Positions 1 through 7,267 of a stretch of 35,859 nt of DNA are shown one piece after another. This DNA comes from Micromonospora sp. KC723 (lineage in GTDB: Bacteria; Actinomycetota; Actinomycetes; Mycobacteriales; Micromonosporaceae), in assembly GCF_004348595.1 (NCBI RefSeq), contig NZ_SMKD01000055.1, positions 1 to 35,859 of the forward strand. The letters are read 5' to 3'. Every line of letters starts with the position of its first letter. Positions within the stretch are counted from its first letter, which is position 1. Made by a program: the position numbers and the translations under genes. The notes beneath the pieces were generated by a model that saw only the letters and a program-made list of their open reading frames with translations, ran no database searches and was not told the origin of the DNA.

Positions 1-178
1 CCCTGCCCAAGATCAGGAGTACCTCGAACATCAGATGGCTGATTCCGCACTCCTGTTCGATCGCCCGGCCCAGGATGTACTCCAGCCGATTGGCCGCCCC
101 CTGCAACCGACCAAAGGCCAGTATCAGCTCGTGGTCCGCGGCTTCCTTGGCCGTTGAGATCTCTGCTTGCTCAACCAC
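1..178 (-). CDS. MarR-family regulator, N-terminal part (cut by window edge)
   Basis: Reading the minus strand from a GTG at 178 gives 59 open codons running off the window. The peptide has the amphipathic first helix and the start of the second helix typical of MarR dimerisation and winged-helix regions (GRLQGAANRLEYILGRA, then a stretch ending FEVLLILGR). A purine-rich GAGAGGAG lies about a dozen bases upstream of the GTG and could serve as ribosome binding site. MarR proteins are dimeric DNA-binding repressors that often sense small phenolic or oxidising ligands. Only the beginning is visible, so the ligand and target cannot be judged. It is the first of three MarR-type genes within 5.4 kb. 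An ATG-only gene search would miss it because of the GTG start. Confidence 0.6.
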   Translation of the reverse strand, partial: MVEQAEISTAKEAADHELILAFGRLQGAANRLEYILGRAIEQECGISHLMFEVLLILGR

Positions 179-409
179 TGCGCCGATACTCCTCTCGACA
201 CCCAACCCTAGATCATGACCGGCGAAGGCCCGGTCGCGATACCGAGACAAGTGTCGCGGTGGAGTCGAGACTGACAGCTCTTTCTGGCGGTGGGCGCGCA
301 CAGGCATCCGCGGGCACCTGGGCCTGCGCCATGGCTTCCGCGGCGGCTGCCCCCGGCGCCCGTTTTCCGCCGGGCGCCCTGCCAGCTCGCCCGGAAACGG
401 GCGGTCGGG

Positions 410-1060
410 TCAGTAGGCGACGGTGATGCGGCGGCGGATGTTGTCGTTGGTCTCGAATTCGTCCACCAGCGCGACGGCGTAGTCCTCCGCGCTGATGAAG
501 CTGCTGCCGTCGGTCGCGGCGAGCAGCTGGTCGCCACCACGCCGGAAGGTGCCGGTGCGCTCACCTGGGGCGATGTGGTCGGCGGGTGAGACGTACGTCC
601 AGTCGAGGTCGGTCGCCTCGGCGCGGAGGAGGTTGAGCAGGTCGCGCTGGGCGAGCGCCTCGGCCTTGTAGATGGCGGGGAAGTCGGGATTGTCGACCCG
701 GTCCTGTCCGGACGCGGTCTTGAGGCTGCCCGCGCCGCCGACGGCGATCAGGCGGCGTACGCCCGCGGTGCGCAGACCTTCGACGAGCGAGCGGTAGGTG
801 CCCAGCAGCGGGGCGGCGGGGTCGGAGCCGTCGCGGGGCGGGGAGACGGCGGAGATCACCGCGTCGTGACCGGCGGGCTGCTCGGCCACCGCGGATGGCG
901 CGGCGGCGTCCAGGGCCACAGCGGTCAGTGTCGGGTCGGTGGGCAGGCCGTCCGAGCGGCCCGAACGGGACGCGGCGGTGACCTGGTGACCGCGGTTGAG
1001 GGCCTCGGCGACGATGCGCGAGCCGATCATGCCGGTGGCGCCGATGACAAGGATCTTCAC
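410..1060 (-). CDS. NAD(P)H-binding Rossmann-fold reductase (atypical SDR)
   Basis: This encodes 216 residues starting MKILVIGATGMIGSRI. The GxTGxxG nucleotide-binding motif at residues 7-13 marks an atypical short-chain dehydrogenase of the NAD(P)H-binding (NmrA/YwnB-like) group. The length fits a compact NADH-flavin-reductase-like or epimerase-like protein; no classical YxxxK catalytic pair is obvious. The start is GTG at 1060, and its GTGA overlaps the stop of the upstream MarR gene. A GGAGG seven bases before the GTG lies inside the MarR coding region. This arrangement implies translational coupling and a two-gene operon, so the enzyme is probably controlled by the MarR protein. The substrate is unknown; quinone or flavin reduction is inference from the family. 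Confidence 0.85.
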   Translation of the reverse strand: MKILVIGATGMIGSRIVAEALNRGHQVTAASRSGRSDGLPTDPTLTAVALDAAAPSAVAEQPAGHDAVISAVSPPRDGSDPAAPLLGTYRSLVEGLRTAGVRRLIAVGGAGSLKTASGQDRVDNPDFPAIYKAEALAQRDLLNLLRAEATDLDWTYVSPADHIAPGERTGTFRRGGDQLLAATDGSSFISAEDYAVALVDEFETNDNIRRRITVAY

Positions 1061-1602
1061 GAGGGTCCTCCGTTCGTCGGATTCGAGGGATTCGGGAGCG
1101 GGAGGTGAGGCTGCGACTCGTTCTGCACGAGCCCACGCGGAGAGTGCTCGAGCACCTTCGTCACCAGTTCCCGCAGGATGAGGCGCTCGACCGGAGTGAG
1201 CGCTCCGAGCAGGTCCTGGTTGACCTGCGGCACGTGCGCCTGCAGGGCCCGCCGCAGCCGTTGCCTGCCGTCGGAGGTCGGCTCCAGCAGGGCCGCCCGG
1301 CGATCGTCGGGGTGGGGGTGACGCACCAGCAGCCCTGCCTGTTCCATGCGGGCGATCAGGCGGGTGAGGCCACCGGAGGTGAAGGAGAGGTCCTCGGCCA
1401 GGCGGGCGCTGGTGGTCCGGCCCTCGGGGTGCCGCGCCAGCCGCAGCAATACCTCGAACTCGGAACCGCCGAGCCCCGATGCCTCGCGGATGATCTGCTC
1501 GGATCGCCCACCGATGGTGTCCGTGACGCGCAGGATGTCGCCGTACAGAACCACCGCCTCATCGTTCACGAGGGTTTCGGGCACCGTTCCGCCGTCGCTC
1601 AT
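1057..1602 (-). CDS. MarR-family transcriptional regulator
   Basis: This winged-helix MarR protein is followed on the same strand by the NAD(P)H-binding reductase. The body shows the canonical order: dimerisation helix, LGGSEFEVLLRLARHP, recognition region LAEDLSFTSGGLTRLIARME, then the wing around DDRRAALLEPTSDGR. An upstream in-frame start exists at 1647, but I chose the ATG at 1602 (MSDGG...) because the extra residues before it do not resemble the family. Just upstream lies an 8-base palindrome CTGTACAG (1611-1618) that could be part of an autoregulatory operator. The C-terminus, QSQPHLPLPNPSNPTNGG, is low complexity and overlaps the next gene by four bases. The ligand is unknown. Confidence 0.87.
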   Translation of the reverse strand: MSDGGTVPETLVNDEAVVLYGDILRVTDTIGGRSEQIIREASGLGGSEFEVLLRLARHPEGRTTSARLAEDLSFTSGGLTRLIARMEQAGLLVRHPHPDDRRAALLEPTSDGRQRLRRALQAHVPQVNQDLLGALTPVERLILRELVTKVLEHSPRGLVQNESQPHLPLPNPSNPTNGGPS

Positions 1603-1610
1603 AAGCCTGA

Positions 1611-1618
1611 CTGTACAG
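1611..1618. promoter_or_regulatory. Palindrome upstream of MarR gene, possible operator
   Basis: CTGTACAG is a perfect 8-base palindrome nine bases upstream of the chosen MarR start codon (1602). Such position and symmetry suit an autoregulatory MarR site, but the palindrome is short and could be chance. Confidence 0.25.
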
Positions 1619-1771
1619 CAATCTACAAGCGGGTGCGCGGCGGGCATAACCGGAAATACGTGTAGTAATCCTGCGAGTGATTAACACCATACTCGCCATC
1701 GCCACATGCGAATTAGCTGCGGAGGCAGCTAATCTCAGGCCTGGACATGACACCATCGGAAGGGAGTCATC

Positions 1772-2989
1772 ATGGCGATCGGGCGACGTCAGGTTCTGGT
1801 GGGCGGCTCACTCGCGACCGCGGCGACCGTCATGGGCGCCGCGAGGGAGAACAGCGCTGCGGCCAGCCCAGCCCGCTCGGCCGTACGTCCCGGCTCGGTG
1901 CACGAGGAGACCAAGAGCCTGCAGCAGCTGTACCGGGAGGCGAAGGCCGAGGGCGGCACCCTGACGGTCTACGCGGGCGGGGACACCGCCACCCAGCAGG
2001 ACGGCAACAAGGCGGCCTTCGAAAAGGCGTTCCCCGGCGTCACCGTGAACATGGTCGTGGACTACAGCAAGTTCCACGACGCCCGTGTCGACAACCAGCT
2101 CGACACCCGCACCCTCGTCGCCGACGTGGTTCAGCTGCAGACCCTCCAGGATTTCCCCCGCTGGAAGAACCAAGGGGTGCTTCTGCCCTACAAGCCGGCC
2201 GGGTTCTCCCGTATCCACCCCGCGTTCAAGGATCGCGACGGCGCCTGGACCGGCATCTTCGTCGACGCGTTCTCCACGATCTACAACATCGACCAGGTGG
2301 GGGCGAAGGCACCCGCGACCGCCGTGGACCTGCTCGACCCGCGCTGGAAGGGCCGGATCGTCTCGACCTACCCCAACGACGACGATGCGGTGCTGTACCT
2401 GTACAAGCTCATTGTCGACAAGTACGGCTGGGATTGGTTGAACAGGTTCGTCGCCCAGGACGTGGCCTGGGTGCGGGGCACGCAGGAACCCGCCGACCGG
2501 GTAGAGGCGGGCAGCGCCGCCGTCGCGCTCGGCACCGACGGCGCGCTCACTCCTGGCGCGGGCGTGAAGACCCGTTTCCTCGTGCCGACGCACGACCCGT
2601 TCATGGCGTGGGCTCAGCGGGCTGCCATTCTCGCCGGCGCTCGGCACCCCGCGGCGGCCAAGCTGTACCTGAACTGGTGGTTGTCGAAGCAGACCCAGTC
2701 CGACTTCTACATGTGGTCCGTCCGCACCGATGTCGCACCGCCCCAGGGCTACCGGCCCATCTGGGACTACCCCAACGCCAACCTCGACGGCTTCGACCGC
2801 TTCATGAGCGACCGCGGCCTTGCCGAGCGCTTCCGCCAGCAACTGGCGCTGTACGTCGGCGAGGTCAAGGGTGACCCATCCCCCGGCTGGCTGGGGCTGC
2901 ACGCGCGGCCAGGTGCGGGGCGTCCAGGAAACCGTCGAACAGGCGAAGGTCACCTTCCACATCGAGCAGTGAGCCTCGCGGGCTCGTAG
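1772..2989 (+). CDS. Extracellular solute-binding protein (ABC-type, Tat-like signal)
   Basis: The protein is about 405 residues in the open frame. Its N-terminus has a twin-arginine-type signal: RR at residues 5-6, then a hydrophobic core VLVGGSLATAATVMGAA, with no lipobox cysteine. The body resembles periplasmic-binding-fold proteins of the iron(III)/thiamine/spermidine-like class: LYREAKAEGGTLTVYAGG opens lobe 1 and GIFVDAFSTIYN lies at the hinge region. No permease or ATPase gene is adjacent, so its transporter partner is not visible and the ligand is unknown. The start ATG follows a GGAAGGGAG ribosome site. The C-terminal end is doubtful: after residue about 375 the reading changes character, and the +1 frame at 2913-2972 reads VRGVQETVEQAKVTFHIEQ then TGA. 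A late frameshift is therefore possible. Confidence 0.8.
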   Translation: MAIGRRQVLVGGSLATAATVMGAARENSAAASPARSAVRPGSVHEETKSLQQLYREAKAEGGTLTVYAGGDTATQQDGNKAAFEKAFPGVTVNMVVDYSKFHDARVDNQLDTRTLVADVVQLQTLQDFPRWKNQGVLLPYKPAGFSRIHPAFKDRDGAWTGIFVDAFSTIYNIDQVGAKAPATAVDLLDPRWKGRIVSTYPNDDDAVLYLYKLIVDKYGWDWLNRFVAQDVAWVRGTQEPADRVEAGSAAVALGTDGALTPGAGVKTRFLVPTHDPFMAWAQRAAILAGARHPAAAKLYLNWWLSKQTQSDFYMWSVRTDVAPPQGYRPIWDYPNANLDGFDRFMSDRGLAERFRQQLALYVGEVKGDPSPGWLGLHARPGAGRPGNRRTGEGHLPHRAVSLAGS

Positions 2990-3267
2990 CCGTCACGGCG
3001 GTCGTCGGACCGACCTGGAAGCGGGGCACGGCGGACGCGCCGAGCAGGCAGGGCCGGACGACCGGGCCGACGGAGCGCCACACGGAACCACTGAGACCAC
3101 GACCCCTACGCCCGGCAGGTCGGCACCGACCTGCCGAGCGTCGTGCTGCTCCGGCAAGTCGGAATCCAGCGCCCGAACACCGGCACCGCAGGCACCACCG
3201 CGCGCCTTCACAGCCCTACAACCTGAACGGCTACGTGCAGCTACCGCCCTTCCTCCGCAGCAACGGA
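2990..3267. other. Gap without a recognisable gene
   Basis: I see no convincing gene between the solute-binding protein and the left end of the IS701-type element. The stretch contains a strong inverted repeat at 3113-3136 (listed separately). Short open stretches occur in several frames but none resembles a family I know. Confidence 0.5.
3113..3136. repeat. Near-perfect inverted repeat (11-bp arms, 2-nt centre)
   Basis: The arms CGGCAGGTCGG and CCGACCTGCCG are separated only by CA, giving an 11-base-pair inverted repeat. The tiny centre argues for a protein-binding palindrome or cruciform rather than a normal RNA hairpin. It lies 141 bases past the possible end of the solute-binding protein frame at 2972, so a terminator role is also possible, but no T-run follows on either strand. 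Confidence 0.5.
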
Positions 3268-3268
3268 C

Positions 3269-3286
3269 TAATACTGCAACGGCAGT
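3269..3286 (+). repeat. IS701-type left inverted repeat
   Basis: TAATACTGCAACGGCAGT, exact reverse complement of 4534-4551. Confidence 0.85.
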
Positions 3287-3289
3287 TCG

Positions 3290-4495
3290 TCAGGGGTAGC
3301 CGCATCGTCGGTAGTGGCAGGTCCTGGCTTGGTGTTGGCGTCTCCTGCGCCATCGGGACCAGGCCCAGGCCCGCTCCGGTGGGTGACCTGATCGCACTAC
3401 GAGTGCGGTGAGCAGCTTCGGATCTCCGGTACCGTGTAGCCGATCATCATGCCGTCCTCGGTGCTGGATTCCCTTTTGTCGTAAGGGATCGAGCCACGGA
3501 CAGCCAGGCATGGGCGGCCATCGCCAGGGTGATGTGGGCGTACCAGGCCCGCCAGTCACGGACCTGGTACTCGTCGAGGCCGGCTTCGTTCTTGGCCTGC
3601 TGGAAGCACTCCTCGATCGCCCACCTCGCGCCGGCGACACGAGCGAGGTCGACAGCCGGGTGCGGCGTGGCCCGTAACAGACGTAGTAGGCGATCTCGCC
3701 GGTGGTGATGCTGCCCCGCGCCAGGAGCCAATGACCGCCGCCCGGCCGCCGACAGATCCGTACCGGCACCCGAGCCCACCAGTACTCGCGTGGGCCGTGC
3801 GCTCCGGCACCGGCCGAGAGTCGGCACCACGCCCGAGCGGGCAGGGCGGCGATCAACTCCTCGGCGCGGGCGGTCTCCATTGTCGTGGTGATCATGTCGT
3901 CGTTGCGGCGGGTCGCGACCACATAGCCCACATCCCGGTGTTCCAGCCAGACCCGCAGCGACTTCGACTGCCCGTAGGCCTCGTCCATGGTCACCCACCC
4001 CACCGGCACCCCGCTATCGAGGGCGCGGGCCAGCATGGTGCGGGCCATCTGCACCTTGGTGGCGAACTCGACCTCGTCCGGGGATCCTCGCTGCCCGACA
4101 CCGGTCCCGGTCGTCGGTCCACGACGTCGGGAGGTACAGCTGCCGGTCGATCAACGCGTGACCTTTGGACGTGCGGTAGGCCAGGAACACCCCGACCTGG
4201 CAGTTCTCCGTCCGCCCGGATCACCGGGATGCTCGAACACATACCCACGCACGTCGTCATGGACGGCATCGACGTTCCAGTCCGCCCACCACAACACCCG
4301 CCGCATCCCGTCCGGCGACACATCCCCGGCCTGCTCAGCCAGGGTCCACCCGTTCTTACGGCCCAAGCCCGAGACCAGCCCACACAGGTATTGCCGCGCC
4401 CGCCGACGCGGCTCCGATCGGCGAAACCGCACACCGATCCGCGCATGAAGCTGATCTAGTTCCGCATGCCAACGATCGACATCAACGTCCACCAC
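3290..4495 (-). pseudogene. IS701-family transposase, multiply frameshifted
   Basis: Translating the minus strand in pieces recovers an almost complete IS701-type DDE transposase. The start is MVDVDVDRWHAELDQLHARI at 4495. The middle ([11 protein letters not shown], then [12 protein letters not shown]...GWVTMDEAYGQSKSLRVWLE) contains the catalytic aspartate region. The end contains ARWAIEECFQQAKNEAGLDEY, with the characteristic glutamate, and finishes with WSRWRRRRQHQARTCHYRR near 3300. These pieces lie in different frames. I see breaks near 4165, 4085 (one extra G), 3630 and 3470, so no functional protein can be made by normal translation. The gene fills the space between the inverted repeats as expected for the family. 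Confidence 0.85.
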
Positions 4496-4533
4496 AGGCA
4501 GACCAACGAATCCGACCCGAAGACGATTCGCCT

Positions 4534-4551
4534 ACTGCCGTTGCAGTATTA
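4534..4551 (-). repeat. IS701-type right inverted repeat
   Basis: ACTGCCGTTGCAGTATTA, exact reverse complement of 3269-3286. It lies about 40 bases outside the transposase start. Confidence 0.85.
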
Positions 4552-4553
4552 AG

Positions 4554-4815
4554 TGGCAGGTGATCGACGAACTCCCGGCGCACTGGGCGGGCCGGCCCAG
4601 CGGTGGCGACGTCATCATGGTGGGTGAGGCGGTCGCAGAGGGCGAGGCCACCGGTGCAGGAGGCTCCCGCATGTACGCGCTGGCGTCGCCCAGTTCGGCG
4701 TGCAAGGTCTCCGCCGTGCCCTTCTCGGCCGCGTCCGGCAGCCGGTACTCCGCCCGCCGTGGTCGGCGCGCCGGGCGTGGCAGAGGACCGCCTCGGCGAG
4801 GTCGACCCGGCGGTG
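4554..4815. other. Short stretch between IS701 relic and MarR gene
   Basis: The minus strand carries overlapping open stretches (for example YRLPDAAEKGTAETLHAELG in one frame and LALCDRLTHHDDV in another) that look like a decayed gene, but I cannot assign a family. A resemblance of the latter to IstB-type ATPases is too short to trust. Confidence 0.3.
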
Positions 4816-5337
4816 TCACCAGTGCGAGGACTGCGGTGAGGGTGGCGGTGGCGCGTTGTCCAGTTGTTCGAGGATGCGGTTGGAGAGCCGTGCGAGGGTG
4901 GCGAGGTCATCCGGGCCAAGGGCGTCGATGACCAGGTGGCGGACCGTGGCTACATGGTGGGGTGCCGTGGCCTCGATGGTTGTGCGGCCGGCCGGTGTGA
5001 TGGCGACGAAGGCACCGCGCCCGTCCTCCGAGCATTCTTCCCGGACCACCAGGCCGCGTTTGATCATCCTGGCGATCTGGTGGGACAGGCGGCTCTGTTC
5101 CCACTCGATGGTGTTGGCGAGGTCCTGGAATCGTTGCCGACCGTCGGGGGTGTCGGTGAGGGCGACGAGGATCTGGAAGTCCGGACCGGACAGTTTGTGC
5201 GCCTTCAGGTCACGCTCCAGCGTGGCCCAGAGCTTCTGGTGCAGGCGGATGAAGGTGCGCCAGGCGTGCTGCTCGGCGGGGCTCAGCCAGGCGGGTCTGC
5301 CGTTCATGAACAAAGAGTTTACCTGGTTGCTTGACAT
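4816..5337 (-). CDS. MarR-family transcriptional regulator (divergent from nmrA-like gene)
   Basis: This winged-helix regulator of about 173 residues has the standard MarR layout. Helix 1 begins LSPAEQHAWRTFIRLHQKLW, the helix-turn-helix covers LANTIEWEQSRLSHQIARMIKRGLV, and the wing contains REECSEDGRGAFVAITPAGR. Starts are possible at GTG 5346 and ATG 5337. I prefer ATG 5337 because AGGTG sits six bases upstream; a shorter form from the ATG of MNGRP is also possible. The start codon overlaps the minus-35 region of the promoter for the divergent NAD(P)-binding gene at 5451, so binding there would regulate both genes. This geometry is typical of MarR-type redox or electrophile sensors. The ligand is unknown. 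Confidence 0.88.
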   Translation of the reverse strand: MSSNQVNSLFMNGRPAWLSPAEQHAWRTFIRLHQKLWATLERDLKAHKLSGPDFQILVALTDTPDGRQRFQDLANTIEWEQSRLSHQIARMIKRGLVVREECSEDGRGAFVAITPAGRTTIEATAPHHVATVRHLVIDALGPDDLATLARLSNRILEQLDNAPPPPSPQSSHW

Positions 5338-5359
5338 GTCATTCACCTGTGACTAGGGT
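5331..5359 (+). promoter_or_regulatory. Sigma-70-type promoter for the NmrA-like gene
   Basis: TTGACA (5331-5336) and TAGGGT (5354-5359) are separated by exactly 17 bases and point toward the NmrA-like gene at 5451. The minus-35 box is a perfect consensus, unusual in this GC-rich context. It is embedded in the palindrome TGACATGTCA and is followed by a second palindrome at the expected start site, so repression by the divergent MarR protein is likely. Confidence 0.7.
5332..5341. promoter_or_regulatory. Palindromic operator 1 (over -35 box)
   Basis: TGACATGTCA is a perfect 10-base palindrome overlapping both the minus-35 box of the forward promoter and the start codon of the divergent MarR gene. 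Confidence 0.5.
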
Positions 5360-5364
5360 ACATG

Positions 5365-5377
5365 ACACATCATGTGT
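5365..5377. promoter_or_regulatory. Palindromic operator 2 (at transcription start)
   Basis: ACACATCATGTGT is a perfect inverted repeat (ACACAT and ATGTGT around a central C) centred about 12 bases after the minus-10 box. Binding here would block transcription initiation. It shares the CATG core with operator 1, as expected for two sites of one MarR dimer. Confidence 0.6.
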
Positions 5378-5450
5378 ATTCGGGTGTGGAGGTAGGTGAC
5401 ATGCCGTGTAGCGGTGGTGTGTCGCCCCTGACCCAACAAAGGAGAAGACC

Positions 5451-6395
5451 GTGGCGGAACAGAGAGTGATCGCGGTGGTCGGCGCGACCGGAGCTCAAGG
5501 TGGCGGGCTGGCCAGGGCGATCCTGGCCGACGCCGGTGGTGGGTTCGCGGTACGTGCGCTGACACGCCGTCCCGACTCGGACACCGCACGCGAGCTCACG
5601 GCCCTGGGCGCCGAGGTGGTAGAGGCCGACATCAGCGACCAGTGGAGCATGACGAAGGCGTTCGATGGGGCGTATGGGGCGTTCCTGGTGACCAACTTCT
5701 GGGAGCACATGTCACCCGAGCAGGAGAAGCAGGATGCGGCAACCATGGCCCGGGCCGCCAAGACCGCCGGCGTGGCCCATGTGATCTGGTCGACGCTGGA
5801 CGACACCCGCGAGTACATCCCGCTGCACGACGAGCGCATGCCGACGCTGATGGGTAGCTACAAGGTGCCGCACTTCGATGCCAAGGCCGAGGCCAACCAG
5901 TTCTTCACCGATGCCGGGGTGCCGAGCACCTTCCTGCAGACCACTTTCTACTGGGAGAACCTGCTTGGCCCGATGGCACCGAAACGGGGAGACGACGGCC
6001 GGCTCGTGCTGGCCATGCCGATGGCTGACAGTCCGCTGGCCGGCATCGCCGCCGAAGACATCGGCAAGACCGCCTACGGCATCTTCCGCCGCGGCGGTGA
6101 CCTCGTGGGCCGCACCGTGTCGATCGCCGGCGAGCACCTGACCGGCACGCAGATGGCCGAGCAGCTCAGCGCGGTGCTGGGCGAAGAGGTGGTGTACGCG
6201 CCGGTGCCCTTCGACGCGGTACGGGCGCAGCCGTTCCCCGCCGCGGCCGAGACCGGGAACATGTTCCAGTTCTACGCGGAAGTGCCGCAGTTCAACGCGG
6301 TCCGCGACCTCAACGTCGTCCGCGACCTGAACCCGCAACTGCAGACGTTCCAGCAGTGGCTGAACGCACACAAGCACGCCTTCGCCAGCGCCTGA
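5451..6395 (+). CDS. NmrA-family NAD(P)-binding protein
   Basis: The protein has 314 residues, the usual NmrA/HSCARG-like length. It begins with a Rossmann strand and loop, VIAVVGATGAQGGGLARA, with GxTGxQG at residues 11-17. A conserved acidic residue in VVEADISD follows, then AFLVTNFWEH and the segment AKTAGVAHVIWSTLDD in the position of the degenerate SDR active site. Such proteins bind NAD(P) and act either as redox sensors or as quinone/isoflavone-type reductases. The start is GTG 5451 preceded by AAGGAGAAG. A strong promoter with two palindromes lies between it and the divergent MarR gene, so induction by a MarR ligand such as a quinone or electrophile is the likely logic (inference). 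Confidence 0.9.
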   Translation: MAEQRVIAVVGATGAQGGGLARAILADAGGGFAVRALTRRPDSDTARELTALGAEVVEADISDQWSMTKAFDGAYGAFLVTNFWEHMSPEQEKQDAATMARAAKTAGVAHVIWSTLDDTREYIPLHDERMPTLMGSYKVPHFDAKAEANQFFTDAGVPSTFLQTTFYWENLLGPMAPKRGDDGRLVLAMPMADSPLAGIAAEDIGKTAYGIFRRGGDLVGRTVSIAGEHLTGTQMAEQLSAVLGEEVVYAPVPFDAVRAQPFPAAAETGNMFQFYAEVPQFNAVRDLNVVRDLNPQLQTFQQWLNAHKHAFASA

Positions 6396-6580
6396 CGGCG
6401 ACCCGCCCCCCACGGCCCCGGCGTTCCCGCGAAAGGCCGCTTCCGTCCCGTCGTGACGGCTGCGGCTAGCCCGACCTTGTCGCTGGTCACGGCTGTTGGA
6501 GCCGAGGTCGCGCCACCGGAGCGCATCGGGACGCATCACGAGAACGTCGGGGCCTGTCTGACCCCCTGATTGGTCAACTC

Positions 6581-6958
6581 ATGAACATCGTTCTATGGAT
6601 TCTGGCCGGTCTGCTCGCCGCGGTCTTCCTGGCCGCTGGCGGCGCGAAACTGGCCCAGCCGAAGGACAAGCTCGTCACCTCGCCGAACATGTCGTGGGCC
6701 GAGGAATTCTCTCCCGGCATGATCAAGCTGATCGGCGCCCTGGAGGCGCTGGCCGCGGTCGGGTTGATCCTGCCCGCCGCGCTGGACATCCCCGTCCTGG
6801 TGCCGCTGGCCGCCGTCGGCCTCGTACTGCTGATGGTCGGGGCAGCGATAACCCACGCCAGACGCAAGGAGCCCAGCGCGATCGTGACGAACCTTGTGTT
6901 GGCCCTGCTAGCCGGTGCGGTGGCGTGGGGCCGCTTCGGCCCGTACCCCTTCACCTGA
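6581..6958 (+). CDS. DoxX-like integral membrane protein
   Basis: This encodes 125 residues with four hydrophobic segments: residues 3-22, 47-68, 72-89 and 98-115. The motif LAAGGAKLAQP after helix 1 and the end GRFGPYPF are typical of actinobacterial DoxX-like proteins. The family consists of small four-helix membrane proteins linked in some bacteria to quinone or thiosulfate redox and oxidative stress; the exact role here is unknown. It lies 185 bases after the NmrA-like gene on the same strand and may belong to the same redox-responsive group. No good Shine-Dalgarno is visible before the ATG. Its stop codon is followed directly by a transposase remnant. Confidence 0.82.
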   Translation: MNIVLWILAGLLAAVFLAAGGAKLAQPKDKLVTSPNMSWAEEFSPGMIKLIGALEALAAVGLILPAALDIPVLVPLAAVGLVLLMVGAAITHARRKEPSAIVTNLVLALLAGAVAWGRFGPYPFT

Positions 6959-6959
6959 T

Positions 6960-7267
6960 CGAGGTGCTGGTTGCGGCCGGAGCACACCTGCCCGCAGTGG
7001 GGTGCTGTGCCACACCTACGGGCGCGGCACGGACACCCCACATCGGGGTTCCGGCCTGGCCATACTCGTCCGTGACCGCTCTGGAGGCCGAGCACACCTC
7101 GTGGACCGTGCCGTGGGACGCCCGCCGGCTGGAACCCGGCGACGACGCCGCCACGGTCACCGCCGGCCAGTTGCGGGACGTGGTGTAGGCAGAAAGGATA
7201 ATCGATCAAGGGGCTGTACCCTGATCAGCCGGGGTCGATGCCATCGCCCAATAGGTTAAAGATCAAG
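6960..7267 (+). mobile_element. IS4-like transposase remnant (same family as 24.6-25.7 kb)
   Basis: Starting just after the DoxX stop, fragments of one transposase can be read in shifting frames: WLRPEHTCPQ, then LCHTYGRG, then VPAWPYSSVTALEAEHTSWT and DARRLEPGDDAATVTAGQLRDVV followed by TAG near 7188. The last part matches the DAQRLAPGDDAATIT...QLRDIV segment of the transposase near 25.6 kb. The remnant ends with AGGTTAAAGATCAAG at 7253-7267, which recurs exactly (reverse complement) at 24615-24629 at the 3' end of the other copy. The N-terminus and most of the C-terminal half are missing. It is an internally deleted relic that abuts the glycoside hydrolase gene. Confidence 0.72.
7253..7267 (+). 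repeat. IS terminal sequence shared with 24615-24629
   Basis: AGGTTAAAGATCAAG is the exact reverse complement of 24615-24629. In both places it lies downstream of the transposase reading frame, as an IS right end should. Confidence 0.75.

Larger units (their letters stand above)
3268..4553 (-). mobile_element. IS701-family insertion sequence, decayed
   Basis: The element is bounded by inverted repeats: TAATACTGCAACGGCAGT at 3269-3286 is the exact reverse complement of 4534-4551, an 18-base perfect match. The flanking bases read CTAA on the left and TTAA on the right, close to the YTAR-like target sites reported for IS701 elements, but the two copies are not identical. The size, about 1.29 kb, suits a single-gene IS701 element. 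The transposase on the minus strand is broken by several frameshifts, so the element is not autonomous although its ends look usable in trans. Confidence 0.8.

Noticed and set aside
4560..4820. IstB-like ATPase fragment suggested by LCDRLTHHDD
   Set aside because: The resemblance covers about ten residues in one of several overlapping open frames.
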